NCBI RefSeq assembly: GCF_023715445.1
Contig: NZ_JAMBOD010000001.1
Span: forward strand, 434,001 to 498,000
DNA length: 64,000 bases
Origin: Fictibacillus nanhaiensis
GTDB taxonomy: Bacteria > Bacillota > Bacilli > Bacillales > Fictibacillaceae
Reading direction: 5' to 3'
Of the stretch, positions 8,925-17,636 are shown piece by piece; positions within the stretch are counted from its first letter, which is position 1, and each line of letters opens with the position of its first letter. A program made the translations under genes and the position numbers. Under the pieces are notes generated by a model. It had not been told where the DNA came from, searched no databases, and saw nothing but the letters and a program-made list of their open reading frames with translations.

Positions 8925-10125
8925 GTGTGATCCCTCCTTCTGCTTGTTCCATGAGTGTATGAACATCTTTATCTCCTCTGCCTGACAGACAGACAACTAT
9001 CGTCTTATCTTTGTCCATAGTCTTCGCAAGTTTAAGACTGTAGGCTACGGCATGAGCACTTTCAAGAGCACATAATATCCCTTCATTAAGGCATAAAAGT
9101 TTTAATGCATCTAAAGACTCCTGATCGGTTACGGCTTCATACTTCACTCTTCCTTTTTCATGAAGATACGCGTGTTCAGGTCCTATTCCTGGATAATCCA
9201 GCCCAGCTGATATTGAATAAGGCTCTGTAATCTGCCCTTCATCTGTTTGGAGCAGTTTAGTTAAAGAGCCATGTATCACGCCATTCGATCCTTTTGATAA
9301 AGTTGCAGCATGCTTATCTGTTTCCACACCTTTACCTGCAGCTTCAACTCCATACAATGGAACCTCTTTTTCAATAAATGGTGCGAACATGCCAATCGCA
9401 TTGCTTCCGCCTCCTACACACGCTACTACTGCATCTGGTAAATCCCCTCCGCTTTCACTAGAAAACTGATCCATCGTTTCCAGCCCGATCACCTGCTGAA
9501 AATTTTTCACCATTTTAGGATAAGGGTGTGGACCTACAGCTGACCCTATAAGATAAAAGGTATCTTCAACAGATGCCACCCAATCCCGGATCGCTTCATT
9601 TGTAGCATCTTTCAGCGTCTGACTCCCGCTCGTTACTTCGACTACCTCTGCACCTAAGAGTTTCATACGAAAAACATTCAACGCCTGTCTTCTTATATCC
9701 TCTTTTCCCATATATACTTTGCACGACAGCCCATATTTCGCCGCAACAGTCGCAGCCGCAACGCCATGCTGTCCAGCGCCAGTTTCTGCGATGATTTTTT
9801 TCTTCCCCATTCGTACTGCTAACAGCGCTTGTCCGATTGCATTGTTAATTTTATGCGCGCCTGTATGATTGAGATCTTCCCGCTTCAAATAGATCTTTGC
9901 ACCGCCATTTGTCTCGCTTAAACGATCTGCCAACGTCAGCGGGGTTGGTCTTCCTGAATAGACAGCAAGCTCTTTCTGAAACAGCTTTTTAAAATCATTA
10001 TTCTTCATCGCTTCTTCAAATGCCTTTTCAAGTTCTTCTAATGCAAACATGATGGTTTCAGGTACATATTTCCCGCCAAAATCACCATATCTTCCTCGGT
10101 GGTCAGGTACGATTGCTGCTGACAT
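8917..10125 (-). CDS. trpB: Tryptophan synthase beta chain
   Basis: A 402-residue PLP enzyme joining indole and serine to give tryptophan, in an alpha2-beta2 complex with TrpA. Lys92 in the HKINNAIGQ motif forms the Schiff base and the GGGSNAIG loop holds the PLP phosphate. The N-terminus ([13 protein letters not shown]) is that of a standard TrpB1 rather than TrpB2. The start codon lies inside the 3' end of trpF (23-bp overlap), so translation is coupled. Confidence 0.97.
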   Translation of the reverse strand: MSAAIVPDHRGRYGDFGGKYVPETIMFALEELEKAFEEAMKNNDFKKLFQKELAVYSGRPTPLTLADRLSETNGGAKIYLKREDLNHTGAHKINNAIGQALLAVRMGKKKIIAETGAGQHGVAAATVAAKYGLSCKVYMGKEDIRRQALNVFRMKLLGAEVVEVTSGSQTLKDATNEAIRDWVASVEDTFYLIGSAVGPHPYPKMVKNFQQVIGLETMDQFSSESGGDLPDAVVACVGGGSNAIGMFAPFIEKEVPLYGVEAAGKGVETDKHAATLSKGSNGVIHGSLTKLLQTDEGQITEPYSISAGLDYPGIGPEHAYLHEKGRVKYEAVTDQESLDALKLLCLNEGILCALESAHAVAYSLKLAKTMDKDKTIVVCLSGRGDKDVHTLMEQAEGGITHE

Positions 10126-10753
10126 ATGAAATCTTCCTTTCTATTTCGGTGATTTTTTCTTTGCATTTTTTTCCCTCTTGTTCAATGCCTCCGCTCAGGT
10201 CTATTCCATAAGGCTTATACGGAAGCAATGCACTTATGTTATCCGGTTTAATTCCTCCAGCAATGAATACGGAAATTCCATACTGTTCAGCTGCCGATAA
10301 TAACGCTGGTACTTCAGACCAGTCAAACGATACTCCTGTCCCGCCAAATTGGCCTTTTGATACCGAATCTACTAAGATGGCATCTGAACAATCAGCGTAT
10401 AGAGCCATTTGCTCATCAATGGCCTCGCTATAAGGAAGGGCTTTAAATACTTGCTTTTTTGTTTGTTTTTTAAGTTCTTTAATCGTTTGAACCGACTCAT
10501 TTCCATGGCACTGTATAATATCTAATGGCACTTGCATAGCGGCTGAAACGATCTCTTCTATTGAATGATTTTGAAAGACTCCGGCTAATTGCTTTTGTCT
10601 TCCTCGTGAAGCAACCCATGCCGATACTTCTTCAGGTGTAACTTTTCTTTTGCTATCGGCAAAAACAAATCCGATAATATCTGCTTTAGATGAGGAAAGC
10701 AGTCTGTAGTCATCCTCCGTCCGGCATCCGCAGTATTTAACGAACATAGCCAT
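10103..10753 (-). CDS. trpF: Phosphoribosylanthranilate isomerase
   Basis: A 216-residue TIM-barrel enzyme that isomerises phosphoribosylanthranilate to CdRP. The N-terminal [11 protein letters not shown] segment supplies the catalytic cysteine, and the catalytic Asp is in [16 protein letters not shown]. Two ATGs, two codons apart, are possible starts. It overlaps the end of trpC by 17 bp and the start of trpB by 23 bp, the tight packing usual in this operon. Confidence 0.95.
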   Translation of the reverse strand: MAMFVKYCGCRTEDDYRLLSSSKADIIGFVFADSKRKVTPEEVSAWVASRGRQKQLAGVFQNHSIEEIVSAAMQVPLDIIQCHGNESVQTIKELKKQTKKQVFKALPYSEAIDEQMALYADCSDAILVDSVSKGQFGGTGVSFDWSEVPALLSAAEQYGISVFIAGGIKPDNISALLPYKPYGIDLSGGIEQEGKKCKEKITEIERKISYVSSNRT

Positions 10754-11513
10754 AAAGCTCTTCTATTTTATGTTTTATCGATTCTGCACGCATCAGTGTT
10801 TCGCCGATCAGCATGCCATTTACACCACGCTCAGATAGACTTTTCACATCAGAATCGGTCTTAATTCCGCTTTCACTGATGATGAGTGTTTCTTTTTTTA
10901 AATAGGAAAGCAATGAAAACGTATGATCAATGCTTGTTGTAAAGTTTTTTAGATCGCGATTGTTTATGCCGATCATGGCTGGTTTACTCACTTCATACAC
11001 TTTTTCGATCTCTTCACGTGAATGAACTTCTACTAAACATTCAAGACCGCACGTTAAAGCAAATTTATGGAGCTCTTTATACCTTTCCTGCGTTAAGCAC
11101 GCTGCGATCAGCAAAATTGCATCTGCACCAAATTCTACACTCTCGATGATTTGTCTTTCATCCAGTATAAAATCTTTTCTCAGCAAAGGGAGTGATACAT
11201 GCTTTCGTATTTCTTTTAAAAAGTGAAGACTTCCCTGAAAAAATGTTTCATCCGTTAAAACAGACAAACAAGCAGCTCCTGCTTCCTCATATTCCATCGC
11301 AATTTTCACCGGATCAAAGTCTTCCTTAATAACTCCTTTGGATGGTGATGCTTTTTTCACTTCAGCGATCAATGAAGGTTTATTTTCTGATTTCAGGAGA
11401 TTTAAAGCGAAAGGACGATGGTCTTTTTCAACAGAACCTATACCGGAAGTTTCTTTGATTAGAGGAAGAAGTTCAATTTCTCTTTCTTTTTGCTTCATTA
11501 TTTTAGTTAACAA
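10737..11513 (-). CDS. trpC: Indole-3-glycerol-phosphate synthase
   Basis: A 258-residue TIM-barrel enzyme that makes indole-3-glycerol phosphate. The motifs IAEVKKASPSKG (with the first catalytic lysine) and LLRKDFILDERQI are clear, as is GINNRDLK. I chose the TTG start at 11513: GGAGGAGCAGG lies nine bases upstream, and the resulting N-terminus MLTKIMKQKE matches B. subtilis TrpC (MLEKIIKQKK). A later ATG at 11498 has no ribosome site. The gene overlaps trpD by 11 bp. Confidence 0.95.
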   Translation of the reverse strand: MLTKIMKQKEREIELLPLIKETSGIGSVEKDHRPFALNLLKSENKPSLIAEVKKASPSKGVIKEDFDPVKIAMEYEEAGAACLSVLTDETFFQGSLHFLKEIRKHVSLPLLRKDFILDERQIIESVEFGADAILLIAACLTQERYKELHKFALTCGLECLVEVHSREEIEKVYEVSKPAMIGINNRDLKNFTTSIDHTFSLLSYLKKETLIISESGIKTDSDVKSLSERGVNGMLIGETLMRAESIKHKIEELYGYVR

Positions 11514-12531
11514 GAGCCTGCTCCTCCTCTTTAGAAATTTTTATCAGATGGCTATAGGCTGTACCTGACTGCAGGCAATCTTCAATGATCCCGACCCCAT
11601 CCCTGATACTAGGAACACGGTTAGATGCAAATAAGGCAGCTGCAGCATTTAAAACAACGATGTTTTTGGCAGAGTCGTTTCCTTTACCTCTTAGTATAGA
11701 AGTGATGAGTTCTGCACTTTCCTTTTTATCGTTAACGGTAATATCCTTTAATGAGCCTCTTTTCAGTCCGGCTTCTTCAGGGGTGTAAGTGAATGAATTA
11801 ATCGTGCCATTTTCAACTAGATACATTCTTGTTTCATCTGTGATCGAGCACTCGTCCAAACCGTCATTCCCTGTTACTAATAAAGCTTTTTTAACTCCAA
11901 GCATGTTAATTGCTTCTGCCATTGAAGCTGCCGTTTTTTCATTGCTCACACCAATGAGCTGATAAGATGGCGACATTGGGTTTACTAAAGGGCCTGCTAT
12001 ATTAAAGATCGTTCGAAACGGCATCTTCTGTCTCAGGTGAGCAACTTTCTTCAGTGCCGGATGAAAAAACGGTGCATGCAAAAAGGCAATATCATGTTTA
12101 TTCAGCTGTGAATCGGCATCATAACTATTGCTGGCTACCTTAATCCCCAATGCCTCTAAAACATCAGAGCTACCGCTTTTTGATGTGACAGCTTTATTGC
12201 CGTGCTTTGCTACTTTTATTCCGAGTGAGGATAAGATGATGCTTACGGCCGTTGAAATATTAAACGTTGAGGCCCCGTCACCTCCTGTTCCGCAAGTATC
12301 CATGATTTCATCTCGAGATGTATGGCTGACCTGTTTTGAAAGTTTACGGATCGCTTTAACAAAACCAACAATTTCTTCAGGAGTTTCTCCTCTATAACTC
12401 ATAATGGTTAGAACTGAACTTGCTTCTACGTCGGAAACACGCCCAGTTACCAGGCCTTCCATAAAATAAAATGCCTCATTTTCTGTCATCGTTTCGTTGT
12501 TCATTAATTTTTTATTTAATAACGGAATCAT
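11503..12531 (-). CDS. trpD: Anthranilate phosphoribosyltransferase
   Basis: A 342-residue enzyme that transfers phosphoribose from PRPP to anthranilate. The PRPP/pyrophosphate-binding loop GTGGDG is at 81-86 and the KHGNKAVTSKSGSSDV motif follows. It is here the first enzyme gene of the operon, with AAAGGGGTG before its ATG. In B. subtilis trpE lies between the leader and trpD; here only a 9-codon ORF separates them. The anthranilate it consumes must therefore be made by an enzyme encoded elsewhere. Confidence 0.96.
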   Translation of the reverse strand: MIPLLNKKLMNNETMTENEAFYFMEGLVTGRVSDVEASSVLTIMSYRGETPEEIVGFVKAIRKLSKQVSHTSRDEIMDTCGTGGDGASTFNISTAVSIILSSLGIKVAKHGNKAVTSKSGSSDVLEALGIKVASNSYDADSQLNKHDIAFLHAPFFHPALKKVAHLRQKMPFRTIFNIAGPLVNPMSPSYQLIGVSNEKTAASMAEAINMLGVKKALLVTGNDGLDECSITDETRMYLVENGTINSFTYTPEEAGLKRGSLKDITVNDKKESAELITSILRGKGNDSAKNIVVLNAAAALFASNRVPSIRDGVGIIEDCLQSGTAYSHLIKISKEEEQALVN

Positions 12532-12585
12532 AAGAACACCCCTTTAAACGTTTTTGAATGGTTCATCTGTGAATACAACAAACGT

Positions 12586-12615
12586 TCAAGGCGGAATTTG
12601 ATAGGTAAAAATCAT
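12586..12615 (-). CDS. 9-codon ORF at the position of the missing trpE
   Basis: ATG-ATT-TTT-ACC-TAT-CAA and then ATT-CCG-CCT-TGA encodes MIFTYQIPP. A strong GGAGGTG site lies seven bases before the ATG, so it should be translated when the hairpin covering that site is open. The same frame continues past TGA for 13 codons (TFVVFTDEPFKNV) to a TAA adjoining the trpD ribosome site. It has no Trp codon. It may be a coupling leader for trpD or a scar left by loss of trpE. I infer translation only from the ribosome site. Confidence 0.4.
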   Translation of the reverse strand: MIFTYQIPP

Positions 12616-12622
12616 AAAAGTA

Positions 12623-12642
12623 CACCTCCGTAGAATACGGAG
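12623..12642 (-). promoter_or_regulatory. Hairpin that can hide the ribosome site of the 9-codon ORF
   Basis: CUCCGUA (12636-12642 as RNA) pairs perfectly with UACGGAG (12626-12632) across a 3-nt loop; the 3' arm includes the GGAG of the ribosome site. It resembles the Shine-Dalgarno-sequestering structure through which TRAP represses trpE translation in B. subtilis. Inferred from sequence only. Confidence 0.55.
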
Positions 12643-12701
12643 AATGAGGGGGTTAATAAGAGGACGATTGTTTTGGAACATGTACTTAAATTTCAAAAAA
12701 A

Positions 12702-12737
12702 GATACAAAAAAGCCATGCAGAATAAACCCGCATGGC
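12702..12737 (-). terminator. trp leader attenuator
   Basis: A 7-bp perfect stem on the minus strand, GCCATGC (12731-12737) with GCATGGC (12713-12719), an 11-nt loop, and UUUUUUGUAUC after it. It begins 18 nt after the last TRAP repeat, as expected for the terminator that forms when TRAP is bound. A competing antiterminator could involve GAGAAU at 12752-12757 pairing with AUUCU in the terminator loop (12720-12724). Confidence 0.8.
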
Positions 12738-12754
12738 ATATGTACATTCCCATT

Positions 12755-12827
12755 CTCGGCTCTGCTCCACTCAAACTCTCTCAACTTGTCTCAACTAAGC
12801 TCTTAATTACACTAAACTAATTTACTA
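12755..12827 (-). promoter_or_regulatory. TRAP (MtrB) binding array in the trp leader
   Basis: Read on the minus strand, GAG/UAG/AAG triplets begin every 5 nt with almost perfect phase: plus-strand positions 12755, 12760, 12765, 12770, 12776, 12780, 12785 (AAG), 12790, 12795 (UAG) and 12800 (GAG). Further UAGs lie upstream at 12812, 12817 and 12825, and a GAG at 12836. This is the spacing bound by the 11-subunit TRAP ring. The gene for TRAP (mtrB) is at 19.2-19.5 kb in the same window. Tryptophan-loaded TRAP should favour the attenuator downstream. Confidence 0.92.
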
Positions 12828-12852
12828 AACGATTGCTCTAAACTTATCAGTA

Positions 12853-12881
12853 AGATTAAACCATAGTCATTAATCTGTCAA
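12853..12881 (-). promoter_or_regulatory. Sigma-A promoter of the trp operon
   Basis: Minus strand TTGACA (12876-12881) and TAATCT (12853-12858) with a 17-bp spacer; TTTAAT two bases upstream is an alternative -10. Transcription would start near 12846, just before the TRAP array, giving a leader of about 145 nt to the end of the attenuator. Confidence 0.75.
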
Positions 12882-12904
12882 CCATAACAAAATAAAATAT
12901 TATA

Positions 12905-13678
12905 TTATTTCTTCTTGTAGAAAAACGGTTCTTCAGATTCTAATCCATACAAGCCTGGATTAAAAATTTGTTCTGTACTGCCGACAAACAATACGCCGCC
13001 AGGACGCAAAGCCTGACTGAACTTTTTATACAGAACAACTTTTGCTTCTTCCGTAAAATAGATCATAACATTCCGGCAAACGATCAGATCAAAATCTGAA
13101 CCAAATGGATCGGAAAGAAGGTTTTGTTTTCGGAACAGAACTGGTTTTTTAATAGACTCTGCCACACTGAACCCCAGCTCCTGTTTTGAAAAATATCGTT
13201 CCTTCTTTTTTTCAGGAACGCCCTGTATGGCTCTTTCAAAGTAAAAGCCTTTCTTCGCCCGGTTTAAGACTTGTTCATCCAAATCAGTTGCTAATATAGA
13301 AAAATCAGTAAGCCCTTTATACTCCGATAACAACATTGAGAGAGTATATGGCTCTTCTCCAGTAGAACAAGCTGCACTCCAAACTTTTAAGGAAGAACGC
13401 CCTGATAAAAGGTATCGCAGAATGTTCTTTTCAAGGACCTCCCAGCGCGAAGGATTTCTATAGAATTCCGAAACATTGATTGTCATTCGGTCCAAAAATT
13501 CATCTAACAGAGCTTTTTCTTTTGAAAGTGACTGATAATAATCAGAAAATGAGCCGAATGACCTTTTATCCCGTAAAGCGATCAAGCGGCGTTTCATCTG
13601 GGCTTCTTTATATAGAGAAAGATCAATCCCTGTCTTTTCATATATACTCTTCTTAAAAACTTCATAATCCTTATCCAT
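12905..13678 (-). CDS. cheR: Chemotaxis protein methyltransferase CheR
   Basis: A 257-residue SAM-dependent methyltransferase that methylates glutamates on chemoreceptors. The N-terminal ~75 residues are the all-helical CheR_N domain; the SAM-binding motif VWSAACSTGEEPYTL is at 99-113, followed by DLIVCRNVMIYF, typical of CheR. The ribosome site is GGGAGAG. It lies between ndk and the trp leader; in B. subtilis aroF, aroB and aroH intervene. No other chemotaxis gene is in the window, but its presence implies a motile organism. Confidence 0.95.
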   Translation of the reverse strand: MDKDYEVFKKSIYEKTGIDLSLYKEAQMKRRLIALRDKRSFGSFSDYYQSLSKEKALLDEFLDRMTINVSEFYRNPSRWEVLEKNILRYLLSGRSSLKVWSAACSTGEEPYTLSMLLSEYKGLTDFSILATDLDEQVLNRAKKGFYFERAIQGVPEKKKERYFSKQELGFSVAESIKKPVLFRKQNLLSDPFGSDFDLIVCRNVMIYFTEEAKVVLYKKFSQALRPGGVLFVGSTEQIFNPGLYGLESEEPFFYKKK

Positions 13679-13760
13679 TTATGTCTCTCCCGTTTTACGC
13701 ATGCTGTATGTTTTCTCTAATCTTATTTCTATATATCGGCTGCCTTCAAACTTTCTTCAT

Positions 13761-13786
13761 TAAAAAAGCCGGCACAAGGGCCGGCT
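13761..13786 (-). terminator. Intrinsic terminator of ndk
   Basis: A 7-bp stem, AGCCGGC (13767-13773) with GCCGGCT (13780-13786), and a run of six U on the minus strand. Confidence 0.85.
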
Positions 13787-13814
13787 AAAACGCTTTCATT
13801 TTCTTATAAAAAGA

Positions 13815-14258
13815 TTAGATCCAAACAGAAACAGCTTTATCGTAAGAAACTAGTTCTTCTTCTTTAAAGAATAAGCCGATTTCGCGCTCTGCACTTTCAG
13901 CAGAATCTGACCCATGGATGATGTTGTTGCTTACTTGAACGGCATAGTCACCGCGGATTGAACCTGGAGCTGCTTCTGCAGGGTTCGTCTTGCCCATCAT
14001 GTTGCGAGCAGTCAGAATAACATCTTTTCCTTCCCAAACCATTGCAAATACAGGTCCAGAAGTAATAAAGTCTACAAGTTCGCCGAAGAACGGACGCTCT
14101 TTGTGCTCACCATAATGTTCTTTTGCAAGATCTTCAGAAATATTCATTAATTTCGCACCAACAAGCTGAAAACCTTTCTTTTCAAAACGGGATACGATTT
14201 CTCCGATTAACGCACGTTGAACGCCATCTGGTTTAACCATTAAAAACGTTTTTTCCAT
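13815..14258 (-). CDS. ndk: Nucleoside diphosphate kinase
   Basis: A 147-residue cytoplasmic enzyme that balances NTP pools by transferring the gamma phosphate of ATP to nucleoside diphosphates. The phosphohistidine is His115 in NNIIHGSDS. The N-terminus [13 protein letters not shown] and the [12 protein letters not shown] block are standard, and the length is that of the family. It ends in a strong terminator and is flanked by cheR and hepT as in B. subtilis. Confidence 0.97.
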   Translation of the reverse strand: MEKTFLMVKPDGVQRALIGEIVSRFEKKGFQLVGAKLMNISEDLAKEHYGEHKERPFFGELVDFITSGPVFAMVWEGKDVILTARNMMGKTNPAEAAPGSIRGDYAVQVSNNIIHGSDSAESAEREIGLFFKEEELVSYDKAVSVWI

Positions 14259-14347
14259 GTATTCCCTCTCCTATCATCTATGTATAGTATATATGGGACA
14301 AGTTCCCCAGAGAAATCGTACCAAAAATTTTAAAAATTAGCAATGAC

Positions 14348-15313
14348 TCAAAATTTCCGTCCTGCAATAAAATCTGCCACTTTCAACAAGCTGTCCCTCG
14401 CATCATTATCAGGCAATGAATGTGCAGCTTTTTTTGCACGGTTTAAATATTTTTCAGAAATTCCAGAAGCATATTCAATTCCGCCAAGTCGTTTAATATC
14501 CCTTAACAGTTCTGCAAGCAGTGCGGAATCTTTACTTTCATAATAAAGATTCAGTTTTTCTTTTACTTCAGGATACTGATAGATCGTGAATAATGCAGGA
14601 AGTGTTATATTCCCTTGCTTCAAGTCACTGCCGGCCGGCTTTCCTAACTGCTTCTCTGATGCCGTAAAATCTAAAATATCATCAGTAATCTGAAACGCCA
14701 TACCTACACAATACCCAAATTCATAGAGGATCTTTTGAAGGGATACATCTGCTTTTGATGTAATCGCACCTAATTGGCAACTCAAAGCGATCAATAGAGC
14801 TGTCTTGCGTTTGATCCGCTTGAAATATTTTCTTATATTCTGATCGGTGTCATATTGCTCGTTGATCTGTTCGATTTCGCCGAGGCACATTTCTTTCATT
14901 CCTTGAGCAAGAATCTGGTGTGCTCTCGGTACATCGATATCCGTCATTAACTTTAAAGCAGAAGCAAAAATATAATCCCCGGTATACATGGCGATTTTGC
15001 TGTCATACTTTGCTTTAACCGTTTCTCTTCCCCTTCTCGTATCAGCATCATCAACCACATCATCATGTACAAGAGAGGCCATATGGATTAACTCCAGTGC
15101 CGCTGCAGGTTTTTTCACCTGATGTATGTTATATGTACCAAACTGGGCAGAAAGCAGAACAAATACAGGGCGGATTCGTTTTCCCCCTGCCTTTAATAAC
15201 TCCATACCTGCCGTCTGAATCACCGGCTGATCAGAGCTAACGGATCGAATAAGCTGATCTTCTATTTGCTGTAAATCTTTTTTTAAAAAAGAATATAAGT
15301 CCTTTAACTTCAC
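14348..15313 (-). CDS. hepT: Heptaprenyl diphosphate synthase, catalytic component II
   Basis: A 321-residue trans-prenyltransferase making the C35 chain of menaquinone-7 together with HepS. Both aspartate-rich Mg-pyrophosphate motifs are present: DDVVD at 84-88 and DDILD at 211-215. The start appears to be GTG at 15313, preceded by GGGTGA. It is the last gene of the hepS-menG-ubiA-ubiX-mqnA-hepT cluster and lies 22 bp after mqnA. In B. subtilis hepT follows menH directly; the three extra genes between are the point of interest here. Confidence 0.94.
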   Translation of the reverse strand: MKLKDLYSFLKKDLQQIEDQLIRSVSSDQPVIQTAGMELLKAGGKRIRPVFVLLSAQFGTYNIHQVKKPAAALELIHMASLVHDDVVDDADTRRGRETVKAKYDSKIAMYTGDYIFASALKLMTDIDVPRAHQILAQGMKEMCLGEIEQINEQYDTDQNIRKYFKRIKRKTALLIALSCQLGAITSKADVSLQKILYEFGYCVGMAFQITDDILDFTASEKQLGKPAGSDLKQGNITLPALFTIYQYPEVKEKLNLYYESKDSALLAELLRDIKRLGGIEYASGISEKYLNRAKKAAHSLPDNDARDSLLKVADFIAGRKF

Positions 15314-15335
15314 TTTTATTTCACCCTATCGCCCG

Positions 15336-16163
15336 TTACTTATACGAAAACTTTAAGATAGAGGGTATTGTATGCAACAATCCGCACTCTTTAGCAAGCT
15401 GAAAATATACGTTTAGTCCTTTTTCATGTTCGCCATTAAATCCATAATTTAACCCATTAAAATATGATTGCCAAAAAGCAAATGTGCCCCCATGCTCTCT
15501 GATTACCCGTTCTATTACAGGTGCGAAATGTTCACGGAGACAGCGTTCTTTACTTTCTGTCATGCTTTTTCCTACATAAGAAAGGAGGTCTTTCTTCTCT
15601 GTTTCCATCTCTTTGCGGTATGCCATTACAGCAAAGGTCATCGGAAGTCCCGTTTCTTTATACCAGATTTCACCCAAGTCAAATACAAAATAGCTGCCGC
15701 TTTTTCTTTTTGATGTTATGGCATCGTCTCCTATTAAAAGACATGCATCATATTGCTCCATCATCATTTCAAGGTTCGGTGTTTCAGTCTGGAAAAAAGC
15801 TTCAATTCTATAAAATTGCTGAAGGATAATCTTTAATAAAGCAACGGATGTTTCAGAGCTTGAAGTTAAAGCTATCTTTTTGCCATTTAACTCTTCTATT
15901 TTATATTTAGAGAACAAAAAGATCGAATTCACTTTTCCAAAGGAAGAGACAGATAAATCTGGAATCAGGCTATACCGGTCCGCATTTTTCCCAAAAGAAA
16001 AAGAGGAAATACCTCCAATATCAACTTTTTGCTCTTCCATTAACCTGTTAATTCTGGAAGGGACGGCATCGGTTATGGTTACCCCGTTCACCTTCAATCG
16101 TTCTCTGTCTAAATAATAATAGAGGGGTATGATGTTCGTATAGCTGATTTCCCCAATGTTCAT
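15336..16163 (-). CDS. mqnA: Chorismate dehydratase MqnA (futalosine menaquinone pathway)
   Basis: A 275-residue protein of the MqnA/MqnD periplasmic-binding-protein fold (N-terminus MNIGEISYTNIIPLYYYLD). MqnA converts chorismate to 3-enolpyruvyl-benzoate, the first step of the futalosine route. MqnD, a paralogous enzyme of a later step, is the main alternative, but the chorismate-dehydratase-like N-terminus (SYTN at the substrate pocket) favours MqnA. It lies in a gene cluster with ubiX- and ubiA-type genes and both heptaprenyl synthase subunits. MqnB, MqnC and MqnE are not in the window. Confidence 0.82.
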   Translation of the reverse strand: MNIGEISYTNIIPLYYYLDRERLKVNGVTITDAVPSRINRLMEEQKVDIGGISSFSFGKNADRYSLIPDLSVSSFGKVNSIFLFSKYKIEELNGKKIALTSSSETSVALLKIILQQFYRIEAFFQTETPNLEMMMEQYDACLLIGDDAITSKRKSGSYFVFDLGEIWYKETGLPMTFAVMAYRKEMETEKKDLLSYVGKSMTESKERCLREHFAPVIERVIREHGGTFAFWQSYFNGLNYGFNGEHEKGLNVYFQLAKECGLLHTIPSILKFSYK

Positions 16164-16169
16164 AATCTA

Positions 16170-16760
16170 TCAGTCTCCCCAGCGCGTAAACAATTCATGG
16201 TGAACACCTAAGTTATCCAGAACTTTCCCTACTAAGAAGTTAACGAGATCATCCATCGACTTAGGCAGATGATAAAACCCAGGCATTGCCGGAACAATTT
16301 TTCCTCCAGCTTCTGTAACTTTTATCATATTTTCAAGATGTATCTTATGAAGCGGTGTTTCCCTAGGTACTAATATAAGTTTTCGGCTCTCTTTCAGCAT
16401 CACATCTGCAGTCCGTTCTAACAGGTTGCCAGAAGCGCCGTGAGCAATTCCAGATAACGTCCCCATCGAACAAGGGATGATCACCATGCCGTCATTCTGA
16501 TAAGAACCGCTCGCGATTGGTGCATTAAAATCACGCAATGTGTGGTAATGGAAACGCTTTTTGCCAAAAATTGCAAAATGCTCTTCCAAACAAGCTTCTC
16601 TGTTACCAGTATCCCATAGAAGCTCTTCCTTGAATACTTGCCATCCGGCTTCTGTCACCACAAGATGCACCTTGTGTCCGTTCTTCAGGATTTCCTGTAC
16701 GAGTCTGATGCCGTAAACAGCTCCGCTCGCACCTGTAATCCCTATTGTAAAAGTTTTCAT
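16170..16760 (-). CDS. ubiX: UbiX-type flavin prenyltransferase
   Basis: A 196-residue flavoprotein of the UbiX/Pad1 family, which makes prenylated FMN for UbiD-type decarboxylases. The N-terminal GITGASGAVYG loop binds flavin phosphate, and the PCSMGTLSGIAHG and LVPRETPLHKIHLENM motifs are typical. The start ATG overlaps the stop of the UbiA gene (ATGA). Next to mqnA and a UbiA prenyltransferase, it most likely serves the decarboxylation of the naphthoate intermediate in the futalosine pathway; its UbiD partner is not in the window. Confidence 0.88.
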   Translation of the reverse strand: MKTFTIGITGASGAVYGIRLVQEILKNGHKVHLVVTEAGWQVFKEELLWDTGNREACLEEHFAIFGKKRFHYHTLRDFNAPIASGSYQNDGMVIIPCSMGTLSGIAHGASGNLLERTADVMLKESRKLILVPRETPLHKIHLENMIKVTEAGGKIVPAMPGFYHLPKSMDDLVNFLVGKVLDNLGVHHELFTRWGD

Positions 16761-17620
16761 AATAAAAGGTCCCCTATTGAAAAAATAAACATAACAACAC
16801 TTAAAATACCGTTCATCGTAAAGAATGCAACATCAAGCTTAGAAAGATCATGAGGTTTTACAAGTGAATGCTCATAGACCATGATCGCACCCGAGATTAA
16901 CACTCCAAGGTAGTAGATCCAGCCCATTCCAGAAACAACACCCAATGTGATAAAAGCTATGAAACTAGCAGCATGCAGCAATCTAGCAATCACTAGTCCA
17001 TTTCCAATACCGAAAGCGGACGGAATGGAATACAGTCCGTGTGACTTGTCATATTCTGCATCCTGTGTCGCGTAGATCACATCAAATCCGGCAGTCCAAA
17101 AAAGAACTCCGAAGAATAACAGAAAGGCTTCTTGACTCAATGTTCCTGTCGCACCTACCCAACCGCCAAGAGGGGCGATCGCAATCGTAATACCAAGAAC
17201 AATGTGGCAAAGATAAGTAAAACGCTTCGTGTACGAATAAATAACAAGAAAGAAAACGGCAAGCGGGAGCAATTTTACAGAAAGCGCGTTCAGCTGATAG
17301 GCACTGACAAACAATAATGCCAATGATGCCGCTATAAATAAGTATACTTCCCCTCTATTTATTAGCTTTGCTGGAATAGCGCGGGTCTTTGTTCTTGGAT
17401 TCGCACCATCAATCTCTGAATCTATCGCACGGTTTAGTGCCATAGCGGAACTTCTTGCACCAACCATAGCAAGCGTTATCCATAACCATTCAGATAATGA
17501 AGGCATGGATCCCTCTTCAACCAGGCTCCCCATGATTGCTCCTAAAAAGGCAAACGGCAGAGCAAAAATAGTATGTTCAAACTTAATCATTTCTAAAATA
17601 ATTTTAATTTTTTTCCACAC
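16757..17620 (-). CDS. mqnP: UbiA-family prenyltransferase, probably MqnP
   Basis: A 287-residue integral membrane prenyltransferase with about eight helices. The two aspartate-rich motifs of the family are NRAIDSEID (near 64-72) and DAEYDKSHGLYS (near 190). It should transfer the heptaprenyl chain from HepS/HepT onto a hydroxynaphthoate ring. Its place between menG and ubiX, next to mqnA, supports the futalosine-pathway enzyme MqnP rather than MenA. The start is probably GTG at 17620; a later ATG (codon 11) lacks a ribosome site. It overlaps ubiX by 4 bp. Confidence 0.85.
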   Translation of the reverse strand: MWKKIKIILEMIKFEHTIFALPFAFLGAIMGSLVEEGSMPSLSEWLWITLAMVGARSSAMALNRAIDSEIDGANPRTKTRAIPAKLINRGEVYLFIAASLALLFVSAYQLNALSVKLLPLAVFFLVIYSYTKRFTYLCHIVLGITIAIAPLGGWVGATGTLSQEAFLLFFGVLFWTAGFDVIYATQDAEYDKSHGLYSIPSAFGIGNGLVIARLLHAASFIAFITLGVVSGMGWIYYLGVLISGAIMVYEHSLVKPHDLSKLDVAFFTMNGILSVVMFIFSIGDLLL

Positions 17621-17636
17621 ACTTCAACGCTCTCTT

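Noticed and set aside
12586-12774. 62-codon minus-strand frame across the trp leader ending in MIFTYQIPP
   Set aside because: It starts at a TTG inside the TRAP array and runs through the attenuator with no ribosome site at that start; only its last nine codons have one.
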